Positions 22,981-34,321 of a stretch of DNA of 64,000 bases are shown here, piece by piece. The translations under genes were made by a program, and so were the position numbers. A model generated the notes under the pieces. That model was not told the origin of the DNA. It was given only the letters and a program-made list of their open reading frames with translations, and made no database searches. The stretch covers positions 1,054,001 through 1,118,000 of the forward strand of contig JBBPFI010000009.1 in NCBI GenBank assembly GCA_037974965.1, written 5' to 3'. How positions within the stretch are numbered: position 1 is the stretch's first letter; every line of letters starts with the position of its first letter. Source of the stretch: Dacryopinax spathularia. Its lineage: Eukaryota > Basidiomycota > Dacrymycetes > Dacrymycetales > Dacrymycetaceae.

Positions 22981-25456
22981 CTATGACAAAATATTCAACG
23001 CAATGCGCCCGTAACGCTTCCACCGCGGCATCCCAGCGTAATCGACGTCTTCCTCAGGTTCGAAAGTCTCATCGGAGACCGAGTAATTTAGGTGGGACGG
23101 CATTTGAGACACGTGAACCATCCTGGTCCGATAAACAAGCTTGTATCCAAACAGAAGGATGAGGAAAGCCGGGACTTCATCGAAGTCAGCAACGCCTGGC
23201 TCTGGGGAGAGGATCCACTCACTAGGGAGGTAAGATGTTATGAAGACGGATACGATCGGTCCGGAAACAGGCTGATTTATTGCGTCTGGGCTGAAGGCGG
23301 GCGGCCAGGACTCACCAGGCCCGAGCGCTGCAAAACGTCAGTAAGGGTACATAGCACCGTAGGATGGTGGCTTACCCATACGCCAAGTTGTGACGAACAC
23401 GGCCCTGTTCTTCCGTTAGCTATGACCATAACAGGGCTGGAAGGTTTTCACCAGCTATTTGACACTAAGACTAAGCAGCACATGGCGAAAGCATAGTATG
23501 CTGCCTAACAAATAATATAAGCAACTGTCTTGCGCGGAAAAGGGAGGCTAGCGCACCCATGGCTGGAGGTTGCTGCGATGGAAGTCCGACAGATGTCTGG
23601 AACCGTCCTTGATGGCACGCAAAGTGCCTTGGTACCATCTAGGCAACTGTATCAACGCTGTGCACTGAAAATGATTGAGTTCAACATCACGCACCTGATG
23701 TAGGTATATAGGATGCCAATCCAGGCTTGTAACGCTGCGGCACTAGTCATAGACGACAGCCAGTGAAAGAGCTAGGAGAAGGTCAGCCAAACGCAATACA
23801 ACAGTGAGGAACGTACCTCCGCAGTTGCTCCACCCCCATCCTGCATGAACGCGAGTGCACTGATAAGGGCAGCAACGGCGATTCCGACCCATGGGATGGC
23901 AATACGGTCGTCGCCTAAAGGCTTGAAGAGCCAGCCCATAAACTTGGGAGCATGTCCAAGCCGTGCAAGATTGAACATGAAACGAGAGGAGATGTAGACG
24001 TCGGAGGTGGCAGCTGACCAGGCTGACAGGAGGAATAAGGCGTTGAATATGTGCGAAAGACCAGCATACGATGCTCGGTTTAGGGCGACTGCGGGAGACC
24101 GTTAGAGGGATGCTACGTGCTCTGATGCCAGATTACTCACTAACGAAAGGAGATTGACTGGCGGTCCCGCTGGAGTTATTGAGCTGCTGGTCGTCGAAGG
24201 GCACGAGGAGAGAGACCATGAAGACGCCCGCAACGTAAAAGAGAGTTCTAGATTCCATCACATTAGTGCGCGCTTGCGACAAACATAAAAGCACGAACAT
24301 CCTGATCCAAATCCACTTCAGTGCAATTGGGATGTTCTTTCCAGCGTTAACCACCTCGCCCGCTGCAATCGCGGGTACCTCACTTCCGAAGAAGGAGAAC
24401 GCTGCTTGAAGGAGCACGCTGAAGAAGCCCAGGAAATGTCCGAGTGTTGGATTGTCTTGGGAGAACATGCTACCGTTGAATGGGCCGGGGTTTTGCCAAT
24501 ATTTGAACCATAAAGGACCTTGATCAGATGCGCCGACATCAATGAGGATGCCAATCAAGACTGTCAAGCATGTTATTATCGGACTTCCGGAAGAGCAGCC
24601 GTCGACTCACTCAGCAAGATGATGGTGAGGACCTTGACTCTGGTAAACCAGACCTCCAGCCGACCGTACCATCTCGTGCCGAGACAGTTGGCGAGAATCG
24701 CAAGGGCCATGAATAGACCCGTGAGGTAATACTGCACGCCGTCAGCCACACGTCCAATATGTGGGCCAGGGCCGGCCGGCATTCGACTCACCCCGTATTG
24801 CCCGTTAGTCCAGTAGCTCATGAGCAGCACGGCCGCGCTAATCTCAGCCGGAAGTACAATGGTCCAGTTGTACCAAGCATTCCAACCGAGGGCAAAGGCG
24901 AGCGCTTCGTCAACATACAGGTGTGCGAGGCCGACGGGACCGCCGATGTGCGGCTGGAAGGCGACCATTTCGCCAAACGATATGACGGTGCAATATACAA
25001 CGGATCCCATCACGCCGTAGCCGAGAACTAAGCCAACTGGGCCGCCGTGTTGCAAAGCCGAGTTTATGCCGAGAAAGAGACCCGTCCTACGGAAGAGACG
25101 GATATTCCTTTCAGACCTGGGTTCTTCATGACCAACAGCAAGACGCACCCAATCGCACCTCCGATGGAGATCTTTTCAACTGGGGACCGTCGTTAGCTTA
25201 CTTCAGTGGCTGTATATCAATTTCACCTACTCTGATTTCGGTTGATCTGAGGCGGGAGCTGATCCAGTACGTTCTGCCAGCGAGCGTGCCATGCCTCTGC
25301 CTCATCCCGGCCGCAGCGCGCACTCATCGCGCCTCCATCATCGTCTCCAGTAGAGACGACGTGACCGTTGGAGTCCTTATCCGCTCTGCCCGGTAGAGGC
25401 ACGAGCTCGTACGCAGGACGCAATACCCGGCGTCGCGCGGTTCCAGGCATGAGCAT
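22981..25456 (-). CDS. Amino acid permease (YAT family, APC superfamily)
   Basis: Thirteen exons: 25456-25231, 25179-25149, 25086-24792, 24731-24611, 24560-24299, 24247-24141, 24088-23817, 23771-23695, 23638-23557, 23504-23452, 23404-23376, 23327-23223 and 23174-22981, 617 residues, every junction in phase. It should be a plasma-membrane, proton-coupled amino acid importer with 12 helices. Family blocks read across introns: ISIGGAIGTGLFLGINSAL (helix 1, three exons), PVGLVLGYGVMGSVVY, FALGWNAWYNW, ITLFYVAGVFMVSLLVPF, SAATSDVYISSRFMFNLARL and YLPIPAFLILLFGYKL (helix 12). Intron 3 (24791-24732) is 60 nt without a stop and would be read through by a simple open-frame search. ATG 25456 is the first in frame; 25450 is an alternative. 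The exon at 23327-23223 contains a loop longer than usual, so its borders are the least certain. It is convergent with the ABCC gene. Confidence 0.92.
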
Positions 25457-26365
25457 CCAAGGCAGCAAAGATAGGACAGGAGAAAACGTCGCCTAAGCTA
25501 AATGAGCTCAGTCAAAAATGTAGTGAAATTGCTGGTTGGTCAAAGGTGGATCTGAAGACCAGCGATATGTCGACAAGTATGTCGTCGACCAGAGTCTCCC
25601 CAATATGAGCGCCGAGACAATGTACTCGCCGCTTTATTGGGCGGCTGTGAGAAGTCGTGGAGACGGTGCCAGCACGGCCTATCATTGATGGACCCGTACT
25701 TCGAGTGGTCGTGCGACATCAGGAGAGGAATCTGGAATTACGGGTTTGTGCAAATCCGAGTATGAGGCTGCGATCAAGCTCCGGCGGTCTTCGCTGGTGT
25801 TCCTTTGGAAAGGGGTTAGCCTTCTTCGGCCCGCACCGCCTTGAGTTTGCACTGCCGCCGGAATAGCAACTATTGCAACCGCGCCTGCAACCAATGCATG
25901 TGATGAACCACCGTCTTTATCTTTACTATTCTTGCTTCTGTGCCTGATAGCAGGCACAGCATACAATCGGTGGGTCTCCGCCGAACATCAGGGTCAAAAC
26001 GACTTCTGATGATTGGACTCGTTCGATGACCCGACAACTCCTCGTCGTGACTCGCGTTCTGCACGGCCAACGTAGCGCCTTCGCTGCGCAGGACCTGTCT
26101 TTATCACCTGCTTTTGTTCGTCTTGCACCGTCTGACGTGTTCTTGATCGGCTTCAGGCCGACTGCAGGGGTTCCGTGCATTCTATCAGCCTTTGCAGAGT
26201 CCGCTAACATTGCGGGCGGTACCGTTATCAACTCTGGATCGGAACCGCCATCTCTTGGCACGTGGGGGATAAATTCAGTTCAGTAGCTGGCGTTCTCCCT
26301 CGTCTTGCAACACGACAGTCTATGCCTCCCTGCTACTCCGACTTCTGGGAAACTAGGCGCCCACC
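25457..26365. other. Divergent promoter region, no clear gene
   Basis: The gap lies between the divergent starts of the permease (25456) and the membrane protein gene (26366). Minus-strand open frames near 25682-25966 and 25926-26261 lack an ATG at their 5' ends or any recognised domain and are not called. Confidence 0.5.
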
Positions 26366-28349
26366 ATGAATGCCAGTTCTCCGGACATCAACTCCTTGCT
26401 AGGCAACCTCACTCAAGCAGACGCCTATCAACTGATCCTGAACGACTCCTCCTTACAAGCTCTTTACTGCGCCGCTGACGCTGTCTCCGTCTGCGGCGGT
26501 CTGTGTGGTAATGGCGACATAACAGGGATCGGTGTTCGCTTTGCTTTCTATGCTCAGGCTGTATTCAATGGTGTGTGCTTTGTGGTTCTCTGACTCCACC
26601 AAGCTAACCTAGTTCAACAGTTGTTTTGGTTTTCCATTCGCCAGACGACTCGACGGCCGGGCAATGGGCGGCCGTCGTCCTGACACTCGCCCTTCTTGTT
26701 CCCGCGATCATACAGAAGGCGCAGGGCAACCTGACACTCTTTCATGCCACGCTGGTGCTCAACTTCGCAACACTGTCAACACTCGCCAGTCTCGCCGTGG
26801 CGCCTCGATGCACGGTTTGGCGCGCTACAGATGCTGGCGACGGACCTCGAACCGAGAAGCGGGGCCGAGTCGTCCTTAGCCTGGCGCTCATAATTCAGGT
26901 AAGCATACTCTATCTGCTTGCGAAAGGAGTCTGATCAGCCGGCAGCTCGTCCTCCAATGGTCCTGGGCAGTCTTCCTCTTCACGTCTCCGTACTACGCCC
27001 AACCGCAATGCAATGCATCCACCCTAGTACTATTCTTCGGCGTGCCCCTCAGCATATCCCAAATTGACCCGCATCTTCGATCGGCAGGTTCGCCGTCCGA
27101 CCCAAGCTACTTCTTCATTTGGCCGCTATGGCTACTCTTCAGCATCGGCCTCACGATGGCGTACTTCATCCTGCTTGCGGTCTCCTCCAGCTCCTCCCTC
27201 CTCCCACATCCATCGAGGCTGATTACCCCATGGCCGACGGGGATCGCCTACAATACCCCTCGCAGTCGTGGCCAGAGCCGCGTCCGGGAAGTTTCGGAGC
27301 TGCGCGGTGTCGACCACGAGCTGGAACCACTGGCTGACGGTACGGATGATGCTCCCGAACAGCGTCATCAGTCCCGCGAGCGTGGTCCCCAAAAACGTGG
27401 AGAAGAACCCGTCTCGAAATGGCACTCGATCGCGCTAATCTCGCATAACGTGTGCGCACTACTGCTCTTCACCGGTTTGGTCATCATCACTGAGCTCCAG
27501 CATGGGCTTCAGCCATGGCTCATTCCCGGAGAGAACGACGTCACGACCTTCGGACAGATGGCGGCCATGTTGCTCGCGACTGCCCCGCTCTGGAGCATAT
27601 GGATGATGTGGTTTCGTGGAACGCCGGAACCGCGATTGGAGGGCCTCAGTCTCCCCGTCGCACAGCGGCAGACATGGCGTGTCTCCATCCCTCCTGCACC
27701 GAGTTCGGATTCGGATGCTCAGAGTGAAGCTCGTCGCTCGCTCAGTCCGCCAAGGAGAGGAAGAAGCAAGCGTGTAGTCGTGTTGTCACCGCAAAGTACA
27801 CCCGATGGCCCGCGACAGGTGGACCTTCCAGAGGTCTCCGACGAGTCCGATGGTGATATCGACCGGCGGAGTGCCAAAAGAGCAGGACCCAGTGGCACCA
27901 TGCTTGGTGAAGAACTTGCAAGAACCTCAAGCACTGCTACGCATATCGAACCAATTGCAGAAGCAGCTACACCGCCGTTGCTGTTCCTTCCTGAGCCCGC
28001 GGGCGAGCCGGTCGCGATCGAAGACGGTGAGAAGGTGGAAGATGCAGCTGAAGAGGATAAAGAGGGAACCTCGGACGTCCAAATCCGGGTGCTTCCATTC
28101 GAGCCCGAAACGGAGCAGGACCAGTCGCAAGAGGACGCATCCTTCGCCGAAGAGGAGGAGGATGACGATGCGAGATCGACGACGTCTAGCAACCATGAGG
28201 AAAGCCGCATCTCCGAAGAGCCACCTAGCCTACCGGGGATTGAGATGGCCGGCCCGATGCCCGTCGATTTCTTCATCGAGGATGTGCGTGAGCAGTCGAA
28301 CCAAGACGTTGAAAATGCCATTCCGTTGCGACAGTTCCGTAGGTCCTAA
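26366..28349 (+). CDS. Fungal multi-pass membrane protein with acidic C-terminal tail, function unknown
   Basis: Exons are 26366-26570, 26621-26898 and 26946-28349, giving 628 residues; both introns (50 and 47 nt) keep the frame. The first 70 residues include two Asn glycosylation sites and a Cys-rich loop ending CGNGDITGIGVRFAFYAQAVFN-like sequence, a pattern common in fungal proteins of unknown function. At least six hydrophobic segments follow, for example WAAVVLTLALLVPAIIQ, VVLSLALIIQLVLQWSWAV, YFFIWPLWLLFSIGLTMAYF, HNVCALLLFTGLVII and AAMLLATAPLWSIWMMW. The last 240 residues are hydrophilic, Ser- and Glu-rich, with runs such as EEEEDDD, and are probably a cytosolic disordered tail. I do not recognise a catalytic motif. 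The call of a gene is strong because frame, splice sites and hydrophobic pattern agree; no function is proposed. Confidence 0.82.
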
Positions 28350-28879
28350 TTTGCCGTCGGCGGCAGTACGGGCTACGCGGTGGCCCAAGATAACCTCAGG
28401 CATAGCTGTATGATATCGATCACACATGACCCAGTATATATTATCAAGGACAGTGACTCAACATGTAATGCTAGACGTGCGCGTAATGGTTCTAATTGAC
28501 TGCCACATCACTCCAAATGCACTGGCTTCATCACTTCGGGTTGTTAGAACGATCTCTTGCGACAAGGTTGTATCGTAGCAGAGACCCAGGAGAGATTTGG
28601 CGAGTTCCAGACAGAGTGGACGTAGTAAGAATAGGGAGAGACCGTGAGCATAGCAAATCACCAGTAAATCGAAGCATTACCATCACCTGCCCCGAGGAGG
28701 TCAGGGACGACGAGGACGCGTTCTGTCGACGTTCACGGTGCACCCCACAGTCAATTCAAGAGCCAGCGTTGGCTTCAAAGGTAAGGACCTGCCATAAAAC
28801 GTCGACCTACTATAGCTGACTGTTGCGGTAGTTCTAGTGCCCGACTTGAAGCTTTTCAGCCCTTGCAGGGCAAGCCTTC
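28350..28879. other. Intergenic, promoter of COG7-like gene
   Basis: About 530 bases between two plus-strand genes. No domain-bearing frame was found. It should contain the terminator of the membrane protein gene and the promoter of the next gene. Confidence 0.5.
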
Positions 28880-29623
28880 ATGGCATTGCCCTCGCCGGTG
28901 GTCTCACCTGCCCCCTTCGTCAACGGTCCTGATGAAGATGAAGAGGACGTCCCTACGATACGATCGTCCGATTTGCTCGCCTCACTGGACGAGTACGACG
29001 GAGATGTGGCGGGATGGATAAACGACCTACTAGACGGACCGCCACAACCAGATGGCGACGAGCAGTCATTCACTGCACTTCCCCTCTCCGAGGTCGACAA
29101 ACGCGTTGGACAGCTGTCACGAACGCTGGAGATCGCTTCGCAAGATACGGCCGGACAGCTGGAGCGCACGATAGACGATATCACGAGAGCTGTACCGCGG
29201 CTGACGTACGACCTACAGTTCATGCGCGAAAGCGCACTCTCCCTGAAGAGTGCGCTGGAAACGGTGCAAAATCGGTCGAACGCGCGAACGGCCGGTACCC
29301 AAACCGACGAGACAACAAAGGCACTCGAGCTGCTACAATATCTAGACACGGTGAAGACGCGTATGGAGGCTTCGTTGGAGGTGTTGAGGGAAGCAGAGAG
29401 CTGGAGCACGTTGGAATCAGAGGTTACCGGCTTGATTGCGGAGCAGCAGTACGACCGGGCATCCGAAAGGCTGGCCGAGGCGAACAAGTCCTTGCCTCTG
29501 TTTCAGAACACGCCAGAGTACGAGAGCCGTCGTGCGCTTATGGTTTCCTTGCAAAATCAGCTCGAAGCATCACTGAGCCCTGCGGTCGCTGTCCCCAACA
29601 ACAGCGGCGACACGCACGCCTGA
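28880..29623 (+). CDS. COG7: COG complex subunit 7-like, short form
   Basis: A single exon encodes 247 residues. The COG complex tethers vesicles for retrograde traffic within the Golgi. The protein follows the COG7 N-terminal pattern: an early VAGWINDLLDG segment, a long coiled-coil region, PRLTYDLQFMRESALSLK, ELLQYLDTVKTRMEASLEVL, ESWSTLESEV, EQQYDRASERLAEANKSL and a final SRRALMVSLQNQLEASLSP. Animal COG7 is about 770 residues, while Saccharomyces Cog7 is also short (about 280), so loss of the C-terminal part seems normal for fungi. A weak alternative is that an intron starts in the codons after SLSPA and joins a frame ending at 29714 (PELSDEEGKDPYWRSK). The alignment of the last residues with other COG7 proteins favours the unspliced stop at 29623. 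Confidence 0.75.
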   Translation: MALPSPVVSPAPFVNGPDEDEEDVPTIRSSDLLASLDEYDGDVAGWINDLLDGPPQPDGDEQSFTALPLSEVDKRVGQLSRTLEIASQDTAGQLERTIDDITRAVPRLTYDLQFMRESALSLKSALETVQNRSNARTAGTQTDETTKALELLQYLDTVKTRMEASLEVLREAESWSTLESEVTGLIAEQQYDRASERLAEANKSLPLFQNTPEYESRRALMVSLQNQLEASLSPAVAVPNNSGDTHA

Positions 29624-29839
29624 AAGTCATCCTACCCTGTCTTGGAAGGAGTTGCCCGAGCTGTCCGACGAGGAGGGAAAGGATCCCTACTGGAGGAGCA
29701 AGATGCTCCTATGAAAAGTATTGCGAATATGCGACATCGGACTTCGTGCATATAGATGTACAATAGTTCCGATTGCCAAGTTAAATACTACTCCACATGT
29801 CTCCTGCGAAGAACTGATACAGGACAAGACTGTACATCA

Positions 29840-32044
29840 TCATCGGCCGTAGGGATGATAGTTGTGCTGGCCACGGCCGCCCGTCCGCATGGGCCCCACG
29901 CCGCCTTGAGGGCCGGGAGGCGGGCCGCCTCCTGCACGCATAGCTGCTGGACCGCGAGGCGCATTGGGAATGTTGCCTGCAGGGCCGCCAGGCAACTTCT
30001 GTGCGCCGGCGTTGCCCGGAGGACTGAGACTTTGGTTCGGTCCAGGGCCGGCGATAGCGTTTTGATTCGGGCTTTGCATGCCTGCTGGTCCTGGTGCGCC
30101 GCCCATCGGTCCTCCCATACCCATGCCCATGCCTGGCCCGCCTGCACCCCGACCAGCACCCATACCGCCCATGCCCATGCCTTGCATGCCCATCCCAGGC
30201 ATACCGCCCATGCGTCCCATACCGCCCATCATACCCATGTTCCCCATCATGCCCATGTTCCCCATGCCCATCCCGCCCATACCCATGCCCATCCCTGGCA
30301 TGCCACCCATCCCCATCTGTTGCTGCATCATCATCTTCTGCCACAGCTGTGCCATGGCTTGAGGGTCGAAGGTGTTGGTACTACCGTAGTTGCCGTTCGA
30401 GCCGTTTTGGGTGCCACCCATGCTGGGCCCTCCGCGCTGATTGTACCCTCCCTGATTTCCGTATCCACCGCGCTGGTTGTACCCGTCGTTCTCCTTCTTG
30501 ATAGCACCACGAGGCTGAGCAATCTTGACCTCAATCTAAGCATATTGTTAAGTTGATGTAAAGGCATGACAGATATGTATTTGCGCACGGGCTTGCCATC
30601 TATAGCCAATATACCCTGACCCACCAGCTTCTCTGCACCCTGACCGTCCTCGAAGGTCACGAACCCAAAGCCCTTACTACGACCAGACTCGCGATCTACC
30701 ATAACAGTCGAATCTATGACGGTACCGAACTGACTGAAGAAGTCTCGCATGGACTCGGACGTTACGGACGGCGCGAGACCGCCAATGAACAGCTTCTGTG
30801 TCTTCTGATGCTCCAGACGTGGAATTGCTCTCTTAGGATCGATCTACCATGTGCGTAAGTAAGAGCATAAAGCCCTCGCCCAACATCGCTCACAATCTTC
30901 CCATCGAGGTGGTGCTCCCTTACCATCACGGCGTTTACAGCCGCAGGATCTCTGAAAGTGAGGAACGCAAAGCCTCTAGAACGGCCACCCGCATCGCGCA
31001 TGATGGTACAAGCATCGACCTCCCCAAATTGCTCGAAATAACGACGTAACGATTCTACAGGGAGACGGGCGATCTTTAGTTTCGTTGACGGCCCCACGCG
31101 GGAAAAACATTACCATCCGTTGTATCCCAGTTCAGTCCTCCTACGAACATTTTCCTGCATGATGTCGATTCGCATATAGCCAGGTTCCAATGCGAGATAT
31201 AGCGACCACGGCAGATAAGAATGGAAAACGAAGTACGGAAAGCTCAGTCAGCATATATTCAGCATTTATGAGGAAAAGCGAAAAAGTAACGTAGCGACAT
31301 GGCAGGGTTCGTCTAAGCAGTGCTATTATACACGTCTCTAGACTCGGTCCGCGGCGCATGCAGAGGTGTATGGAGCTATGTAGGATCGTGTCCACCATCT
31401 TCCGGTGCCGCCTTACACGGATACCGAAATGCCCTGCCTTGCGTTCAATGAGAAGTGCAAGTAACGTGACTAACCCTTCATCTGGCATCTCGCTCGGTCG
31501 CACTGTACTCTGGAAGCCACCTCTCGGACCGTCTTGCTGATCGCCATCGTCGAAAGGCTTATTGAACTGAGGAAACGCATTCGGAGGGGGAGCTTCACTG
31601 TATCCACCTCCCACTGGACCAGAGAAGCGCGTGGTCTTGGGAGGCTCGGCCTCCGAGGAGAAGGTCATAATCGGCTGAGTATTGAGCGGTAGCTCTACTC
31701 TAGGTTGAGGCGCCGGAGGGGCGGATGTAGCAGTAGCAGTAGCGACGGATGTAGAGGTAGGAGCTGGCGCGGTACTTGCAGCAGCTCCGGTACCAGAACT
31801 AGCGGTAGTAGACGACGTAGGAGCAACAGGAGCAGTAGTAGGTAGTCCAGATAAGTCAGCAGCCGCAGGCTCCGCAGCTTTCCCTGCTTCAGGAGCCTGT
31901 TCTGCGCTAGCATCTTGCGCGGGAACCTCTTCAGTCTCTTCAGCACCATAAAGATCTGCACAACCGTTAGTCTTCCCGCCAGAAAATGAAGAATAAAAAC
32001 TGCGGACCAGCATACAAATCGGCCTCGTCGTCAAGAGATGCCAT
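29840..32044 (-). CDS. HRP1: Hrp1/Nab4-like hnRNP with two RRMs and Gly/Met-rich tail
   Basis: Exons are 32044-32008, 31955-31475, 31154-31114, 31054-30894, 30843-30589 and 30535-29840, 556 residues. Hrp1 binds UA-rich efficiency elements in pre-mRNA and acts in 3'-end cleavage and export. The N-terminus (to about residue 170) is Ala/Pro/Thr-rich. RRM1 starts KMFVGGLNWDTTDESLRRYF (joined across one intron) with RNP1 RSRGFAFLTF; the linker IIDPKRAIPR is the family hallmark. RRM2 starts KLFIGGLAPSVTSESM with RNP1 RSKGFGFVTF and ends IEVKIAQPRGA. The tail has NQRGG repeats, then a long run of Gly-Met repeats (encoded about 30290-30110) and an RGG-like end. The second intron (31474-31155, 320 nt) is far longer than any other here. 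The gene converges with COG7 and its start faces away from the F-box gene. Confidence 0.92.
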
Positions 32045-32749
32045 TGTCGTCTACTTTCGAGGCTTAAAACAATCTAAGTGGAAGCAAGCAGGAGGGGGAA
32101 GGGGGGGCAGGTTGAGTGTGGTGAGCGGCAGACTGAGGTGAGGCGATGAGGTGTCCCGTAACGCTGGCAGGGTGGCGATCGCTTGCATCCCGCTCTTTTC
32201 GAGGAACCCGTTGTTTAGGGCAAGTCTTTGTTGTCTACACAGCCACTGATGGCCGTAAACAGAGCCGGTTTCGTCCGTTTCCTCTTTAATGCGCGCGTCC
32301 CGGCCTGAGTGGGAGAGATGCCAGTTGCTTTGCTAAATCGATCTTCCTTACTTCTTTGTTCTACTCACCATCAAGTGCACTTCATTCCGCACAGGACTGG
32401 CTAGTTCGTAGCATATCCCATGTGGAGGAAAGCTTCTGATCGCGACCGGGTTCCCATCACTGACGGGGCGGTTCGTCATAAAACTCTGCTTTCTTCTCAT
32501 GTTCTGGCCAACACGCTCCAACATGCGCACATCTATAAAACCTCTCGCTGATCTCGACTTACGGCTTGTGCTCAAAGGCGACTGCTCGGTCGCTCGACAT
32601 CTGCTTAGGATTCAACTCCGAAAGGCGGCACGTGCTGCAGCTATTCAACGCTTAGATCCTGTCAGTTGGAAACACCACCCGGAAGGTACCCCTGCCTGAG
32701 ACTAGATCAAAATCCCGCCAAATCCCTACAGAAACTACTACTCTCGAGC
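32045..32749. other. Divergent promoter region
   Basis: About 700 bases between the divergent starts of the Hrp1-like and F-box-like genes. Codons upstream of the chosen F-box start are open from 32666 without an ATG. No other coding signal was found. Confidence 0.5.
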
Positions 32750-34321
32750 ATGGAGCCCAGTGTTCTCGCACAGGCGGATACACTACACATCATCTGCGGC
32801 TTTCTACCACCTGGCTCGTTGCCGAAGCTCGCGAGAGTATCTCGACGACTACACGATTCCGTCCTCCCGTACATATGGAAGAAGCTGGACCAACGAACAA
32901 TCGGATGTTTGACGCGTGAGATCGGTCTGACCTCGCATCTGACAACCCGCTTCAAGCTGCACGCCTCGCTTGTCCAAGAGCTCACTCTGGACTTCCACCG
33001 CGATCGTCGCTTCCGCCAATCGCTTCTAATCGCACTGAACGACATCGTCGCGTACGCGAGCCCAAGTAGCCCCGTTCTCCCAAACCTCCGCAAGTTTCGC
33101 ATTCGAGCGAGTGAGGCAATCGACCTCACCTACGCCAATTATTTCCTCGGTCCATCTCTATACCAACTGGAGATCGCCTGCTGTGGCTTCAATAACCAAG
33201 TCGTCGACAACGGATATTCCGAGAGGGTCGTGCGGGATCTTTTCCTTGCTATCCGACAGCGATGCATCGACTTGCACACGGTTTCCTTCCTCGGCATGCC
33301 CTGGCTGCGAGACCTACCGGAAGCCTCAACCCTCCTCGATGACCTCCCTGCGGTTACAGCGTACCACGGGGATGGTGTGCTGCTCTCACACAAAGCCTTA
33401 ACCTCGGTATCTCGGTCCCACCGCATACACACTCTCACCATGCACATGAAGCCATCCCAATACGATGTCGTTGATGCGTGGGGCGATGTGCCCCTCGACG
33501 GCCTGTACACCGACAGGTCGGCTCTACGCCAAACCATCACCGAGTGCCTCTCCGGGGGAAATTTTCCAGCATTACGCTTCCTCGATCTCAACTGTGATAT
33601 CGACATCGCCAGTGCCTTCCTCGCCGCCCTTCGGTCAAGTCTGCAGGGCATCACAATTTCTTGCTCTAATCGCCGCGGTCTGATTGCGCAAGATCAGCTC
33701 GATGGCCTACTTCACGCCATTGCAGCATTTTCCATGTCGCTGCGCGATATTGATCTGACCCTAATCGAGCCATTCGATCCCTTGTCACGGAGGGGACAGC
33801 CCGTCTCTTGGCACACATTCGCACCACTTTTGCAGTGTAGCGAGCTCCAGCGGTTCAGCCTCACGTACGACACACCGGACGATTTTGACTTTTCACGGAG
33901 CTGTCTCTCCGATATCACCCGGTCATGGAGGAACCTAGAATCTTTCATCCTGGATTGGGATCCTCCGGCTCGCCACAGGACCAAAGGCGTCAACCACAGC
34001 GGCTTGCACGATCCACGAAGTCTGAGCCTCGTCGATCTCATGCGCTTCGCCTTTGATTGCCCTCGCTTACGTGTCCTACGCGTGGCGTGGCTCGACGCGT
34101 CTGGCAGCTTAACGGCACCTGCCGACTTGCCAATGGTGACCTGGCCGTTGAGCTTGGGCGTTGGCTATGGCCAGATGGAGTGTGCGCCAGATGTGGCGGG
34201 TTTCCTGCGGAAGGTGCGACCCAACGTTCAAGTGGAGTATCGATCATCGTTCGGACCCGAAGGCCCCAGAACAGCATGGCGAAGCGTACATGAATTGCTA
34301 AAGGGGGGCCCTTACACGTAA
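32750..34321 (+). CDS. F-box-like/leucine-rich protein
   Basis: A single exon of 523 residues starts at the first in-frame ATG (32750). Residues 10-50 resemble a basidiomycete F-box: ADTLHIICGFLPPGSLPKLARVSRRLHDSVLPYIWKKL-like sequence, with the typical Leu-Pro turn and terminal Trp. The rest has irregular leucine-rich stretches (for example FPALRFLDLNCDIDI, ELQRFSLTYDTPDDFDF, CPRLRVLRVAWLDASG), as in many fungal F-box proteins. Such proteins bring substrates to SCF ubiquitin ligases through Skp1, but most fungal copies have no known target. Lack of introns contrasts with the neighbours. It lies divergent to the Hrp1-like gene. Confidence 0.78.
   Translation: MEPSVLAQADTLHIICGFLPPGSLPKLARVSRRLHDSVLPYIWKKLDQRTIGCLTREIGLTSHLTTRFKLHASLVQELTLDFHRDRRFRQSLLIALNDIVAYASPSSPVLPNLRKFRIRASEAIDLTYANYFLGPSLYQLEIACCGFNNQVVDNGYSERVVRDLFLAIRQRCIDLHTVSFLGMPWLRDLPEASTLLDDLPAVTAYHGDGVLLSHKALTSVSRSHRIHTLTMHMKPSQYDVVDAWGDVPLDGLYTDRSALRQTITECLSGGNFPALRFLDLNCDIDIASAFLAALRSSLQGITISCSNRRGLIAQDQLDGLLHAIAAFSMSLRDIDLTLIEPFDPLSRRGQPVSWHTFAPLLQCSELQRFSLTYDTPDDFDFSRSCLSDITRSWRNLESFILDWDPPARHRTKGVNHSGLHDPRSLSLVDLMRFAFDCPRLRVLRVAWLDASGSLTAPADLPMVTWPLSLGVGYGQMECAPDVAGFLRKVRPNVQVEYRSSFGPEGPRTAWRSVHELLKGGPYT

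Noticed and set aside
23092-23496. 134-codon plus-strand frame between ABCC and permease
   Set aside because: It lies antisense to the last exons of the permease, whose splice phases and family motifs are much stronger evidence.
25926-26261. Minus-strand frame upstream of the membrane protein gene
   Set aside because: It opens with a GTG, has no domain and lies where a divergent promoter is expected.
29756-30556. Plus-strand frame with His/Ala-Pro repeats
   Set aside because: It is the antisense of the Gly-Met repeat region of the Hrp1-like gene.
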